64,000 bases of DNA from Xylocopa sonorina (Eukaryota; Arthropoda; Insecta; Hymenoptera; Apidae), in contig NC_135198.1 in assembly GCF_050948175.1 (NCBI RefSeq), forward strand, positions 3,237,001 through 3,301,000, read 5' to 3'. A program made the position numbers and the translations under genes. The notes under the pieces are model-generated. The model worked only from the letters and a program-made list of their open reading frames with translations. It was not told the origin of the DNA and searched no databases. Below are positions 1-11,912 of this stretch, one piece after another (within the stretch, counting starts at the first letter, position 1; the number at the start of each line of letters is the position of its first letter).

Positions 1-3000
1 TCATAGAGTCCGACTTTCTTACTCGAAATTAACGTATGACAAGTCTATCGTATGACGAAAGCAAGAGAAAACATACCACGCCTCTGCAGACGGAGTTCTT
101 GATATTAATAAGTACATACGGTCATACCAGATCCGGCAACAATTGGAAAACTCGCTTCAATTATTCCCCTTCCATTTCGAATTATGCAAATATTAATAGC
201 ACGTATTTTATGGAATTCCGTATATAGCTTTCCAGTTCGTCATTCGACAGCCTCTAATTACGCTGAATATGTTCCACCGTTTACGTTTCTATTGCACTTT
301 TCCCGAAGAGAACATGTCTGATTTATGGAAATAAAAACACGTAATTTCTATTCAACACCCCTTCGACATTTTTTCCAGATTCAGCGAGTTACTTTTACTT
401 CTACTCGTTCCGATATTTAAATATCTCCACGTTCAATTGTTAATCTTGAGTTATTCTTTAATTAAACGTTGCTCTAAAGATCGATATCTAATTATATTTC
501 GACCGCGTGCGATAGAACCTTTTCAGAATGTTCTCCAACGTTTGACCTTTACTTCGCATTTGCAGCATGAACTAAAAGTACAACATCCTCGTTTGAAATG
601 CCGACTTCAACACTACTTTATAATAGAGACACATTTACATATCTCTTCTTTGTTGTAACGCAACGAAGTTACGTCCAAATTGTTCGTAATCTCTGAGAGA
701 TTCCGACGATTCACGAAATCTCATCGTAAATCAGCAAATGTCAACAGAGACAGCTAACGAATGACAAGTGAATTCTTTGTTACATACGTGTCCAGCTTAA
801 CAAACGAGACACGTACAACGAGTGTAATCACTCCCCGTCTGATATGGTTTCATACAAGAAATCGAATTGTCGACCAGAATTAACGCGGCTCGACGAACGA
901 AATTACCGTGCCGTATTGCAAACATTTCAACCAACAGAGTGTATCGCAATCATCGTTCTCTTGAGCGTGGATAAATTAGCAAAGAAGCTGCCTTCCAAGT
1001 TTGTCCTTCGCAGTTCGAACTGAGGCTGCTTGGAAAACAAAGCAGGAAGTGTTGTACTTTTTTTACAAGAGATTATTCGAACGAGTCATTCGAGAAAGGC
1101 TGAAGAAATATTTGCCGCTGGGAAAAAGCTACTTGCTGCGAAAAATTGTTTGATTAAAGACAATTTCCACGGATAAGCGTCAAAGCGAAACGAGGAGTAC
1201 AGAAGAAAGGGTGGCATGCGCTAAAAATGTATGCAATACGATACGTTATCGCTATGATGAACTGGTCATTATAAAAAAACAAGAGGTCGTTTATGCAACA
1301 GAGATCCAGTTAACGAAGCACGGAAAATTTATGTGAATTGTTTAGAATTTTGTTAAATTTCTGCTTTCTGGCAAATTAAAACGAATTGATGCATGTGTTA
1401 TTGTGATTAAACTGAAGAGTTCGATAACAGTCTAAGAAAAATATGTTGCATCGGTACAATAACTATGATAGTTATATAATAAATTGCAATAGACAGTAAA
1501 CTGTAAACATGACGTCAACTACAACAACGCCAAACAATGTAGTCCTAAATTAGTATCTGTTATATCTACACATCTAATGCTACGTTCCATCCTCTAAATA
1601 TTATAACGTACAATTCACATTCTGTATCTCTTTGCACCTTAAATTCCTCATGAACGCGTAAACATCCACATCATCGTGCAAAAGCAACTAAAATCAAACA
1701 ACGTCCATAAGCCATACGCTATTCTATAAACGAGAACGAAATGTCGCACCACGATGATTATCCATCACAATATCAACAACATACTTTCTCCTAAAACCGT
1801 ACACCAAAGTGCCCTCCGTTGCAATGACAACAGCAGTAAAAAGGCACCGAATAAATCCTGTGTCACCTATAACGTCGAAGTTTCACTAAAAGAAATACAC
1901 TCACCGATATCAGAAACATATCGCTGATCGACAGTTTTCCCTCGCTAAAGTCGAAGAATCCTGGGGGAGGGGGGTATTGTGAACTGCGTCTGGCCGCGAA
2001 ATAAAGAAATAACGTTCGATCCTCTCCCGCTGCGGTACTGAACTGAATGCAAGAAGAGTAAAAGCAGCGTCGACGGGATGCTCGCGAGTAACTGGCTGCA
2101 CGACCGCTTCCCCACCGGTTTTGTTCGCCGGCCGAGTGTCACATTTACTCATCGGACACGAATCCTTCCGAGCGAGCAGACCAGCGTCCGCCTTGTGCCG
2201 ATAGAACGTTACTTCTACGATGCTGGAAATGCCCGACTGTAATGCTTTCATTGCCAGGAAATCCCGCGCGTAACCGAACGATGGGGGTAGAGGTCACAAT
2301 TGGAAATCGGTGATACAGTTCGCCAGTTCCTCGTAAACGCTCGTGCTACCTTAACCCTCTCGTATCAGATTTTCCGTTTATTGAACGAGACAGAAAAATG
2401 ATAATTGTTTCAGTTTCTACTGTTGTCGCCTAACTATCGGGAGAATGAACTATGAAAAGAAAATTAAATGATCCTGAATGAAGCATGCACTCGTGTTAAT
2501 TTTATATTATTCTTTTTAAATCCATGCATTTTATATTATACTAAAAATGAGGTAATCTTCACTGGTTGTAGTCAACGAGTACTTTATGTTCGTAAATATT
2601 GTAATAATAATTTCTTTTGTCGATTCCAGTCTTATTCAATGTCGTGAATGCGAAAGGAGATTCCTTTCACGAGGTTGGCCAGCAGCCAGAGAAAGAGAAA
2701 CGAAAAAAGTTAGTGCACACGTGAATCTCCTTTATCGAGTCAAAAACATTGAAGAGTCAATCGACAAAACAAGAGCAATTAAGAGATGCAAGCTGAGGCT
2801 CGTCAAAAACTAATTAAGAGATATTAAGTTTAATTGATATATGACTTAATTTGTAACAAGCGTAGATTGAATTACCCTTTTGGTTACGATTGTCTGAAAT
2901 TTCTGCATTTAGAGTACAATTGTTAATATTTGTAAGTTATATTTTTAAAAATAGAGAACGATATTAAAGCAACGTTTTATGAAACGTGACCAGTAGTCAG

Positions 3001-5059
3001 TTACGAGCAGATGTTAATAAGCAACCTGGAAATTCCATAGTTTATGCATAAAGCGCTTTGCTTCTATTGCCAATCAACTATAACGAGCTGAAAAATGACG
3101 CCTGACGCTGAATTATGTAATATGAGTACGCGCATTGTTGCATTCAAACGGATTTATAAAATCAAAGGTAATCATTGTCGTTAGCGTCGCGACAGTGGAG
3201 AGAATCTCACCGCACAAGTCGCATCAAGATTAATATAATTGCATATTTGCATGATAAAATTTCTAAAGTTCTGAACACGAATAACTATTCTCCGTTCTTA
3301 TGCTTAGTATATTCTGTTCATCGAAATAAAAAGCTTTTTTACAAAATAGAATTACCTCTTATAATTCATAAACCTCCTGAATTATTGAATACTTGTTACA
3401 AGAGGAACGCAGTGAGTACGAAATTTGTCTTATGATATGGTAAATGAGGGGAATTTCTTATGGTATGGAAATTGAATACAAACTTTTAATTGATAATGCT
3501 GTGATAAAACTTACCCATAAATTTTTCACGAACATTTTCTGTGACGATCGAAAAAATTCGCCGACCGAATCGCACTGCACTTTCCTTACTTGCTTACAGT
3601 ATAATGGAGTTGCTTCGGTTGCGGATTTTACATAAGACTTGACTTCTACGTTGCTAAGTACGAGTAGTAACGGTATTGTAAGATAATCTGCTAAAACGAA
3701 ACAGAATGTTCTTAAGCTTAATCTTTGGTGAAGATAGCCTCAGTTTTCTCTAACTTAAGCATTTATACCTTTACATACACAGAAGTACGCAGTCAGTGAA
3801 CGTAGAACGCAGGGAAAATCCCAGCGACGTTGTCTATTATCGGGACTCCTTTATACCTGTTTACACTGATGATGGAACTATTGTATTTTCTTTTGATTTT
3901 TTGTTACGATCGTCTCGGCGTCATGTAATTGCACCTCTTTGTTAATCTGTCAATATTTTGCGGTCGATGGCCGTAATATTCTCAGAAATTGTCATTTATC
4001 AACAAAGTCAATCAGTTCTCGGCACGTGGCCTGTAGTTTACAATTTTCAATGCTGATCTTTTCGACGAAAATCGACGATACGCGCGATCAGCTCTGCAAA
4101 CGTGATGTCAATCCTTGGAAATAAAAATGAGCGGTACCTGTAACAATTTGTAAAGACAAGCATAGATTAGTACAAGAGAAGTATAGTATACATACATATA
4201 TGTATGAAACATTCTATGAAAAACAATAATCACTGCAAACTTGTTTAGAGTTTTATCAAAATATTCTACGCTATCAATGATGTTTTTTACTCTTAACGTT
4301 AATATTATTTTGCATGCATGAAGTAGATACAGCCATGTTGCATTGGAAATTTCCCTAATTATATCTGGATTCATAGAAAATTTTAACGCTTTAACATAAT
4401 TGGCTATTTTATATATTATAAACGACTACTGATAACTTAATTTGCTTGTAGAAGTTCCAATGGATTACAATACGGGAACAAGTCGTTGTGAGACCGGATC
4501 AACTTATCGCTGAACTTATTCTAAGCCACCACATAAATATCTTTTAGTGAAATATTTATAAGCCACTAGAATACCACAAATATTAACGGAGAACGATTCG
4601 CAGTTCTGGAACTACGTTGATCATTTATCAGCATTCAATAAATCACAGAATGTTATAGGTATTTCTATCAATTTTCCTGCAATTTATCTCTAATTTATTC
4701 TCCACTGATTTGTTAGTTGCAAATAAAGTTTCCTCACTGTTTAATCGACAATAAACTGCGCCTTTTATCGCCAGAACCAAAAACAATTAAAAAAAATCGT
4801 AATACTTACAGTTATTTAACAACGTAATTTTCTGTAACGCGGGATTTGAACATTTCTTTTTCCCTGGCAGTTGCGGCGATTTTGATTGCGGTGGTCACTA
4901 TCACTTAATATGTTGATAATTAACGGATACCATACTCTGTAAATAATCATTTGCTACATTCAAGAGCATTGAGTGGCGCTTAACTTCACGATTCAATTAA
5001 AAATAAGTAATTTGTAACCTGAATGTAATATGAGGATAGTGAATCCCCAAATATTCCAG
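1..5059. other. No recognisable gene; AT-rich intergenic or intronic DNA
   Basis: I find no exon here with both convincing splice sites and a family I recognise. Two stretches stand out weakly. 1910-2280 is more GC-rich than its surroundings and is open on the minus strand for 113 codons, which may be a first exon or CpG-rich promoter. 2630-2813 is a short plus-strand open stretch after an acceptor-like cag, with two closely spaced Cys codons. Neither is enough to call a gene. Confidence 0.4.
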
Positions 5060-5200
5060 CATTCGTTACAATGTTTTATTTACATCACGGACGAAGAAAA
5101 ACGCTTTGCGAGAACTCCATTCTTCCATGCTGAAATACATGATAATGGTTACATGTGTCAACGTCTATACAACATTTACTTTTTCCAAATCAACGAGAAC
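5060..5200 (+). other. Candidate upstream exon of the Lys-rich gene that follows
   Basis: An acceptor-like site (cag at 5057-5059) is followed by 47 open codons that read like protein (YITDEEKRFARTPFFHAEI). The next supported exon starts at 5306 in phase 0. The possible GT donors here fall in phases 1 and 2, so a direct join does not keep the frame. Either a small exon lies between 5200 and 5305 or the match is fortuitous. No family is recognised. Confidence 0.35.
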
Positions 5201-5305
5201 TAACAAGCATTTGAAAGGATTACAAGTTATTGATTTCACATACTTTTCCAATATAATGACCATTTAATGCAACATGTAAAATAAGCACGGTGCACTCTTC
5301 TTTAG

Positions 5306-6488
5306 AATCATGAACGTTATGCAGAGACAACCAATTATCTGGATACGAATCAATCATTCGCGGGAATATCTGCACTCAAGGATAGGGCCTCGTTGAAGAT
5401 GTTAGACGACATCACGATTAAAATTTGGAAAACCTTGCCTGTAATTAACGTACCTCTAAATTGGGTACTTTCGTACTGCATTGAATATACTGAAATATCA
5501 GAAAAAGTAGAAAAGGCGACTATGCAGTGTCAATACGACGGAACAGATTGGGACTGCACGTTTATCGAGTTGGTAAAGATCTCGATATTATGGAATAGTG
5601 AAGAGAAAACCGAAGAATATGCATTATGCAATTAAATTATTCTCAATTTACTTACTTATATCATTCATATTTCACGATAATTATAATTGACGATCAGGGA
5701 GGGGGACGGGACGATTTTAATATGGGAAACATCGTCTCCCTGTTTACCGATGTCTCCAATCGAGGACTGAGAATGAAACTGCTTCGTGGTGCCGAGATTT
5801 GTGGCAGACTCTGGCAAAGATACAAACAGATTCAAGACAAAAGATTAGTTCACATGCGACTGAACGTTCATGTGAGTCGATCGATGAATTCATAAGAAGT
5901 CCACAGTTCTTTCCTTCAACGTTTATCCTGTTCAAAGGTAAAGAACAGGGAGAAGAGGTTGTCGAGAAAAAGTGGAAATTCCCGAGGCTCAAAAGTAGCA
6001 CAAAAAAAATTAAAGAAGAGAAAAGAAGAGAAACGTGACGAGGAAATAAAGAAGAAGAGACGAGCGGCTAAAAAAAGGAAAGCCATTCAACAGAAACTAA
6101 CGCAGAAAATTGCGGAACTTGAAAATAAAGGTATTTATATCGTCGAAGAATTAATCCATAAATAATCGCATATTTTTAATATGTACATAAACGAAAATAA
6201 GCTACGATAATTAATAAAGTTTTTGAGTCAAGTTTTATTCGATTAATATAATTTATTCAAATTACTCTAATTATATGCCTAGAGTCTTTAAATCCAAAAG
6301 AAGAAATGGAACTTGGTCGTTTGCGTTTAACAATGGCGACGAAATCCCCTATCAATTTAGAAGATTATTCTCTAACAGAGGAACGAGCAGAGTTATCTCG
6401 TCTCCAAGAAATTGGACTATGCTTGACACAACAAACTGCGAAAGCTTGCGAGTCTGTTGTTCTCGATGCAATCCAAAAATTAATATAA
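5306..6488 (+). CDS. Unrecognised spliced gene with Lys-rich coiled-coil C-terminal half
   Basis: Four exons join in frame: 5306-5572, 5698-5871, 5938-6130 and 6283-6488, giving at least about 279 residues. Donors are TTG|GTAAAG, CAT|GTGAGT and AAAG|GTATTT. Acceptors are tttag, atcag, caaag and cctag. The first exon begins at an acceptor, so the true start lies upstream, perhaps in or before 5060-5200. Residues from exon 3 on are strongly basic (runs such as KKLKKRKEEKR and KKKRRAAKKRK), then an acidic, Leu-rich helical tail ending DAIQKLI. This suggests a coiled coil. I do not recognise the family. If the last intron is retained, translation ends at 6165, and an AATAAA lies at 6213, so a shorter isoform with its own poly(A) site is likely. 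It is followed by another plus-strand gene of unknown function. Confidence 0.5.
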
Positions 6489-7278
6489 TGTAATCTCGTG
6501 TTACAATATTACGAAATTACAGTAAAGTTACATTATCAAGTCACACACATTACAACCATTTGTCGCATTTTTTCTCGCCGATTACTTCATCCCGCTTCAT
6601 CTTTTTCTTCTATCTCGTACATGTATATGTAGGATTTGATACACTTTAAATATTCATTGAATTATTACCTTGACTATCATATATTGGATAAACCTTAACA
6701 GAACCTTTAACAGAATTATTTTATTATAAATTTGAGGAAAACAACTTTGTTTACACCGTCATCCAACGAACGATAGGAAAAAAAACTATGATGCGATAAT
6801 TCGATACTATCGAATTCGAATATCGAACGTCGATATCATATCGATACATGTTTTAAAATTTTCTGCGAAAAGAGCAGGATTTTTCAGTTAAAAGCCAAAA
6901 ATGAACCGTCTTTTTGCATTAAATATCTCGCTGAAATTAATGATTTTTATTACTTGAAAGTAATGGTAATATTTTCATCATATTATACTAAAATCGAAAC
7001 TATTTAGTCTCAATTTATTGAGTTTTCACATAAATTCGATATATAGGGAGCGAAAATATATTACGTATTTAGGAAACAAGATAGGTTATACCTTATCAGT
7101 TAATGTATTATTAGATAAAGACTTCACAATGCTGCTGATAGCTGTTTCCACATCTTAAGTTCAAATTCAAGAGGTCTGCCGATATCGTTATAAAAATAAA
7201 ATACTCCCAGGATGTTATTCGTCCAGATATTCATAAGATTCCCAATACATATTTCAAACAGCTGAAAATCTTATCACA

Positions 7279-7321
7279 ATGTTAGTAACAATATTAAGCT
7301 TTATATTTTTATACAATCACG
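7279..7321 (+). other. Possible signal-peptide first exon with phase mismatch
   Basis: ATG at 7279 opens a short hydrophobic stretch (MLVTILSFIFLYNH) and ends at a good donor, G|GTGAGT. The only usable downstream acceptor before the next exon is at 7387. Joining there in this phase meets a stop after two codons. Removing one base from the T-run at 7306-7310 would restore the join. So this is either a decayed first exon, a sequence or assembly error, or coincidence. Confidence 0.3.
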
Positions 7322-7387
7322 GTGAGTTATACATTATTAATCTATTAACTAACCTTTCACGACGTCGTTTGGACGAACTTATCGCAG

Positions 7388-8150
7388 AGTTTGCATAACG
7401 CTGATATAGGAATGGCAATAATGTTTTCATCGGGACACGGTCGTATTTTTGAAATATCAAACACGGCTATGGCCCAAAATATCAATGCAAATGTACATTT
7501 CGATAAATTAAGTAATACGAACGTATCTGACGTAATATATCCTATACTGATCCCGCCAAACTGGGTAAATATATGTCTACAGTGAAACACTGCCTACTAA
7601 ATTAACTTTCCATTAAGATACGTATACCTAGTACATATGAGAGTATGTAAATGTATTTTTTTTATTATCAACATCAATTTCAATTATCATTTCGTACATA
7701 GATATTACAAATTTGCTTAAAAGACACATTGTTACTGGATAAATTACACTCGCATACCGGCGACTGCAACAATTACTCCTGCATGTTTTCAAAAGTAATC
7801 CAAAACGAGGCAATGAAGTCCGTATTGTCCATAATACGAAATGATACAACAGATGACATCGTTAGTCGAGAATTCAAACGAAGCATACAAGACTGTTCAG
7901 TGTGGTGGAAATTATTTAAACACTTCGACAAGAATGCGAATCCTCGCCGTGAGTTGGGTCGATGTTTGTTCCAAACATTCTCGTTTGTAAGCGAATTTTA
8001 TGATGACGAACGATATATAAAAAATAACAGCGATCGAAATTTTTATCAAACATGAAGAATTGAATTATATAATCGTTTTCATTACAGAAATGTAGGGAAC
8101 CCGTTTTCGATAAAATACGATTACTGTTGATTAGCCAAAAAGAAATATAA
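7388..8150 (+). CDS. Unrecognised spliced gene, Cys-containing, possibly secreted
   Basis: Three exons join in frame, all in phase 0: 7388-7564 (acceptor cgcag, donor TGG|GTAAAT), 7702-7986 (acceptor catag, donor TTT|GTAAGC) and 8088-8150 (acceptor ttacag, stop TAA). Together they give about 174 residues. Cys residues are spread through the last two exons (ICLK, GDCNNYSC, QDCSVW, GRCLF, KCRE), as in an extracellular disulfide-bonded protein. An AATAAA lies near 8218. A hydrophobic leader-like first exon begins with ATG at 7279 and ends at a strong GTGAGT donor at 7322, but its phase (1) does not match exon 7388 (phase 0). Either another first exon is used or there is a one-base lesion. I do not recognise the family. 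Confidence 0.45.
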
Positions 8151-8702
8151 AAGTGTTAAATTCGAATGAGAAGAGAAATACTTGATATTTTGTATGAAGT
8201 AAATTGTTTATTAGAAAAATAAAACTTCAATACATCTCTCGAGTATATATAATTATATGTATAAATATTATTTCAGAACACTATTTTTAGGGACACCAAT
8301 GATATTGATGTTCTTTACATTTATGCACTTTCTATTTTTAAATTTAATTTAATAGCTGCCTCTCCACAACATTTTACATTTACACAAATTACAATTATTA
8401 TTTTCCTTCATTTGAAATAAAAGAAAATACTGATTCATTTAATACTGCATTTATGTGTTTTATCAACACAGATATGTATTTAATACTACATACTAATAAG
8501 TTATCAAGAAATTTAACGAAAAAAAACCATTCACCCAATTAAAAAAAAAAAGTTAATCAGGACTTATCTATATATGTATTTAGTAAAATTTTAAAAAGAA
8601 TTTATAAATGATCTCCAACTTCAGTCTGTCTAAATATCACTACCATATTTTGAAACTAAACTTTTGCCAATTCAGTTCATAAAATGTGCAACAGCTATGA
8701 AA
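8151..8702. other. Short intergenic stretch holding 3' UTRs of two convergent genes
   Basis: This gap lies between the stop of the plus-strand Cys-containing gene (8150) and the stop of the minus-strand transporter (8703). It is very AT-rich, with an AATAAA for the left gene near 8218. I see no further coding signal. Confidence 0.5.
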
Positions 8703-10853
8703 TTAAAGATTTGTAATCTTGCTAACTGTATCATATTCAGTGTCTGTATTATGATCCTTTGCCCCTGTCTTAAATCCTGCATTTTTCTTATAATGCTGCC
8801 CAAAAAATGTTGCAATGCTTAATAGTATATAATATATTGCTATGGCAATAAAACAACTACCATAAACAAAATACTGGAAAAAAATGTTCAATGTAAGATT
8901 CTTTGATAATAGGGTCTATATAATAGTCTTACCTGAGATCTCAGTTCTAAATTCAAGTTTCCATTCACCACTATAAGTGTTAATAGACTTTGCAATAACA
9001 ATGCAAAAAAGGTATTTATACCAAATATTAAACCGTAACTATCTTCTGATATGCATTTCGCGACTTCAAAACTGCAGATGGTATATGCAAAATTAAAAAT
9101 AAAAATCACATTATTTTATAATAGCTAATATATTCGCTTTCAGTAGATAATCAATGTGTAAATATTTAAATTGCCAACCTTGCAACAGTAAGCATTGCTT
9201 GATAAATAATTCCAAATACTATGTAGGCAAAATATAATAACCAGATATTGTGACTATATGAAGCAGCAATTAACAAAAGACCTTCCACAACTGCTACAAA
9301 TGCTATTATTATGTTGCCTCTAATCAAAGACCAATGAAATGATATCTTTCCAATACAGAAGACAGTAATTGCACCTATTAATAAAAATAAAAATATTACA
9401 CGTCTGCTTATTGAATCTATTCATGCAATATATTGTTCTATGAATGAATATAAAATGTATTAGTGGGAAAAATCCAACTGGATTATACTCGGAGGAAAAT
9501 ATTGTCACATTTAATAATTCATTAGTAATTCAAAGTTACTTTATCAAATGAGATAGTATTATTATAGCAACACTTGAAATACTTGCTCACCCGTGATCGT
9601 ACAAATAAAATCTACAGCACCATTGTAAATCTTATCTTCAGGAGATACAGCAGTCTGCCACAGTAATTGTATATAACTAATTACTTGTAAATATCCACAA
9701 GTCGAATATGACCACCATATCGACCATCTCAGAACATGATTGTTTGTATATGCTTGTATAACATCTTTCCACAATAAAATATAAGCATCTTTCAATTTAC
9801 GTATTACTGAAATATTTGTGTTAGAAGAGGAATGCTCGTTCTGTTGACCAGGTCTTTGAGTTATACAATTTAAATCATTTTGTTGTAATTCGACAATTCC
9901 ATTGCTTGTCAGGGAAACGTGATTTGTGCAATTTTCATCTTTTCTATGAAAATAAATGGACTGACCAACCGAAGGTAAACAAATTGCCCATATTGTTGCA
10001 AGTATTAAAGCTGAAATTACACACAGAAGTTGTTTTGTGATCAATTTTGTAACTGAATTTTTGAGCTAAAGTATATTTAAAAAGTTGAAAGTAAAAGATG
10101 TTCTGTTTAATTCTGCAAAGTCTTGAAACAGATGTATAAAAATAAATACCTGTTAGCGTGATATAATTGAGATCGTGATAACTCAGAATATTAAAGGATA
10201 CTGTCAATTGTGCAACAATACCAGACATACAACGACCAAACAAAGATGCAGCCTTTGTATGGCTGGTCACTTCCTGATAATGTTTTTTATCAACTTTGGC
10301 ATAGATATAAGTATAATATGCCACCTCTGTCGAAAGGAACAAGCCATAAAAAAATTCTAAAATTTGCATAGTGAACACATCTTGTCCTATTATTATTAGA
10401 ACAAATGTAATGATTCCAGAAAGACCGCACAAAACGATGATAGGTTTATATCGTATGAAATCTGTTATCAAGAATACAACAACTAATGTTGCAAAATAAG
10501 AATACGTGGAAACAGGAAATATTTCTTGATTTATCTGAAAAATAATAATAATCTAATAAATTTATTTCCCACTAAATATATACAAGTACAATATGCATAA
10601 TAACTATATTTAGAAATAAAAGGAAAAATCAGTATACAAAATTTTATCATATTTTCAACCTAGATTATTTTGTTTGGTAATCGTTACAGCTATATATATG
10701 TAACTATTATATAGGACACAATATATTTACTTGAGTGTCTGTAAAATTTTTCCATGGCCCACTTAAGTAATCAGTTACAAAAGATTCCGAAGGTCTAAAT
10801 TCTTTTAAACAACCGAAAACGCATAGAATACACGAGATGAATAACCACTTCAT
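8703..10853 (-). CDS. SLC19: SLC19-family vitamin transporter (thiamine/reduced-folate type)
   Basis: This is a multi-pass plasma-membrane carrier of the reduced folate carrier family, whose animal members move thiamine or folate. Six exons on the minus strand, in coding order, are 10853-10731, 10534-10150, 10052-9591, 9374-9179, 9071-8933 and 8873-8703. All phases fit and give 491 residues, close to the usual 480-590. The family hallmark after the first membrane segment is present (KEFRPSESFVTDYL, residues 17-30). Later hallmarks are YNGAVDFICTITGA and SEDSYGLIFGINTF. A long hydrophilic loop in exon 3 corresponds to the central cytoplasmic loop. The start is the ATG at 10853; an open stretch further upstream has no ATG. 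Substrate cannot be told from sequence; thiamine is the commoner role in insects (inference). It is head to head with TMEM43. Confidence 0.9.
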
Positions 10854-11912
10854 ATTAATAACATATATATTCCACTTTTTGCGTTTTGTTTTTTCAATTC
10901 GATGCAATATTTATTTTAAATAGTATGTCATGTTTATTGCCTTAGATTATCTAGAAAACGTATGAATTAGCAGTTTACATACAAAAGTGTTAATCTTGGT
11001 ATGAAAATTATTTTCAATATGTAATTTCCACGATATTTATGCTTCATTTATACAGATGAAACTATCCTTGTTTACTTATTTTGCCGATTGAAATTCCAAT
11101 ACCATTTACAACTACAATTAACGAAATGACTTAAGAATTGTCATTTTTGCTTATGATATTCACGCGTGTAAAATTGTTCAGACTTATTATCAAGCTCTTT
11201 CACCTTAATTTTGATGTTATTCATTCATGATTACGCCAAACGACTCAATCACACAAACTTCGTATCCAGAACAAAAACGACCTGAACCGTTCGCCGTCCT
11301 GCGATGCACTGAACACGACAGCTGATCGAGGGCATGCGTAGCAATCTCTTATCGTATGTGGAATTGGAATCGAAAGAAAGGCAAGCTTTTATCGAATTAA
11401 GATGAGGCTATATAAAATGGATAGATTAAACGCCATCTATCATAATTTCTGGCGCGTTCGCACGTGATTTATTGTGTCGACGAAATTGCGACAACACAAA
11501 CGGAACTGTATACAGTTGCATATTCACGGGTTACACCGAAATGTCACTGATAAAAATTCACTAACGTTAACATTGACCGAAAAAAAAAAAAAAAAAAAAC
11601 GTTCACCGATGACTGCATTCTAAACGCTCGAGGACACGTATTTCTTATACGTTTATTGTATCACTGGAAAATTAACTATTCCGCAATGAAATACCATCGA
11701 AGCACAAACAGTACGAACCAAAACAATGAACAGATTGATACATTTATAAAAATTATCCACCACTGTTGTCGATCCACGTTATTCTCAGTCAAGTCAGAGG
11801 TTTAGTGAATCTTTGTCTGTGAGGCCATGAAATAGTAGTATATTATTTTAAAGAAGTGTTACAACGGACTTCAATCACAGATTACCGTTGATGTATAATG
11901 TAATCTAATAAA
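10854..11912. promoter_or_regulatory. Shared upstream region between SLC19 (-) and TMEM43 (+)
   Basis: The start codons of two divergent genes are separated by 1,059 bp. The middle (about 11260-11480) is richer in CpG than its flanks, as expected of a promoter. A run of about 20 A lies at 11580-11600. No specific factor site is claimed. Confidence 0.4.

Noticed and set aside
1910..2251. A 113-codon minus-strand open stretch
   Set aside because: GC-rich patch with overlapping open frames, no family resemblance and no splice context.
11580..11600. Poly(A) run as a retrocopy tail
   Set aside because: No processed coding sequence or poly(A) signal lies immediately upstream; it is a simple A-tract in a promoter region.
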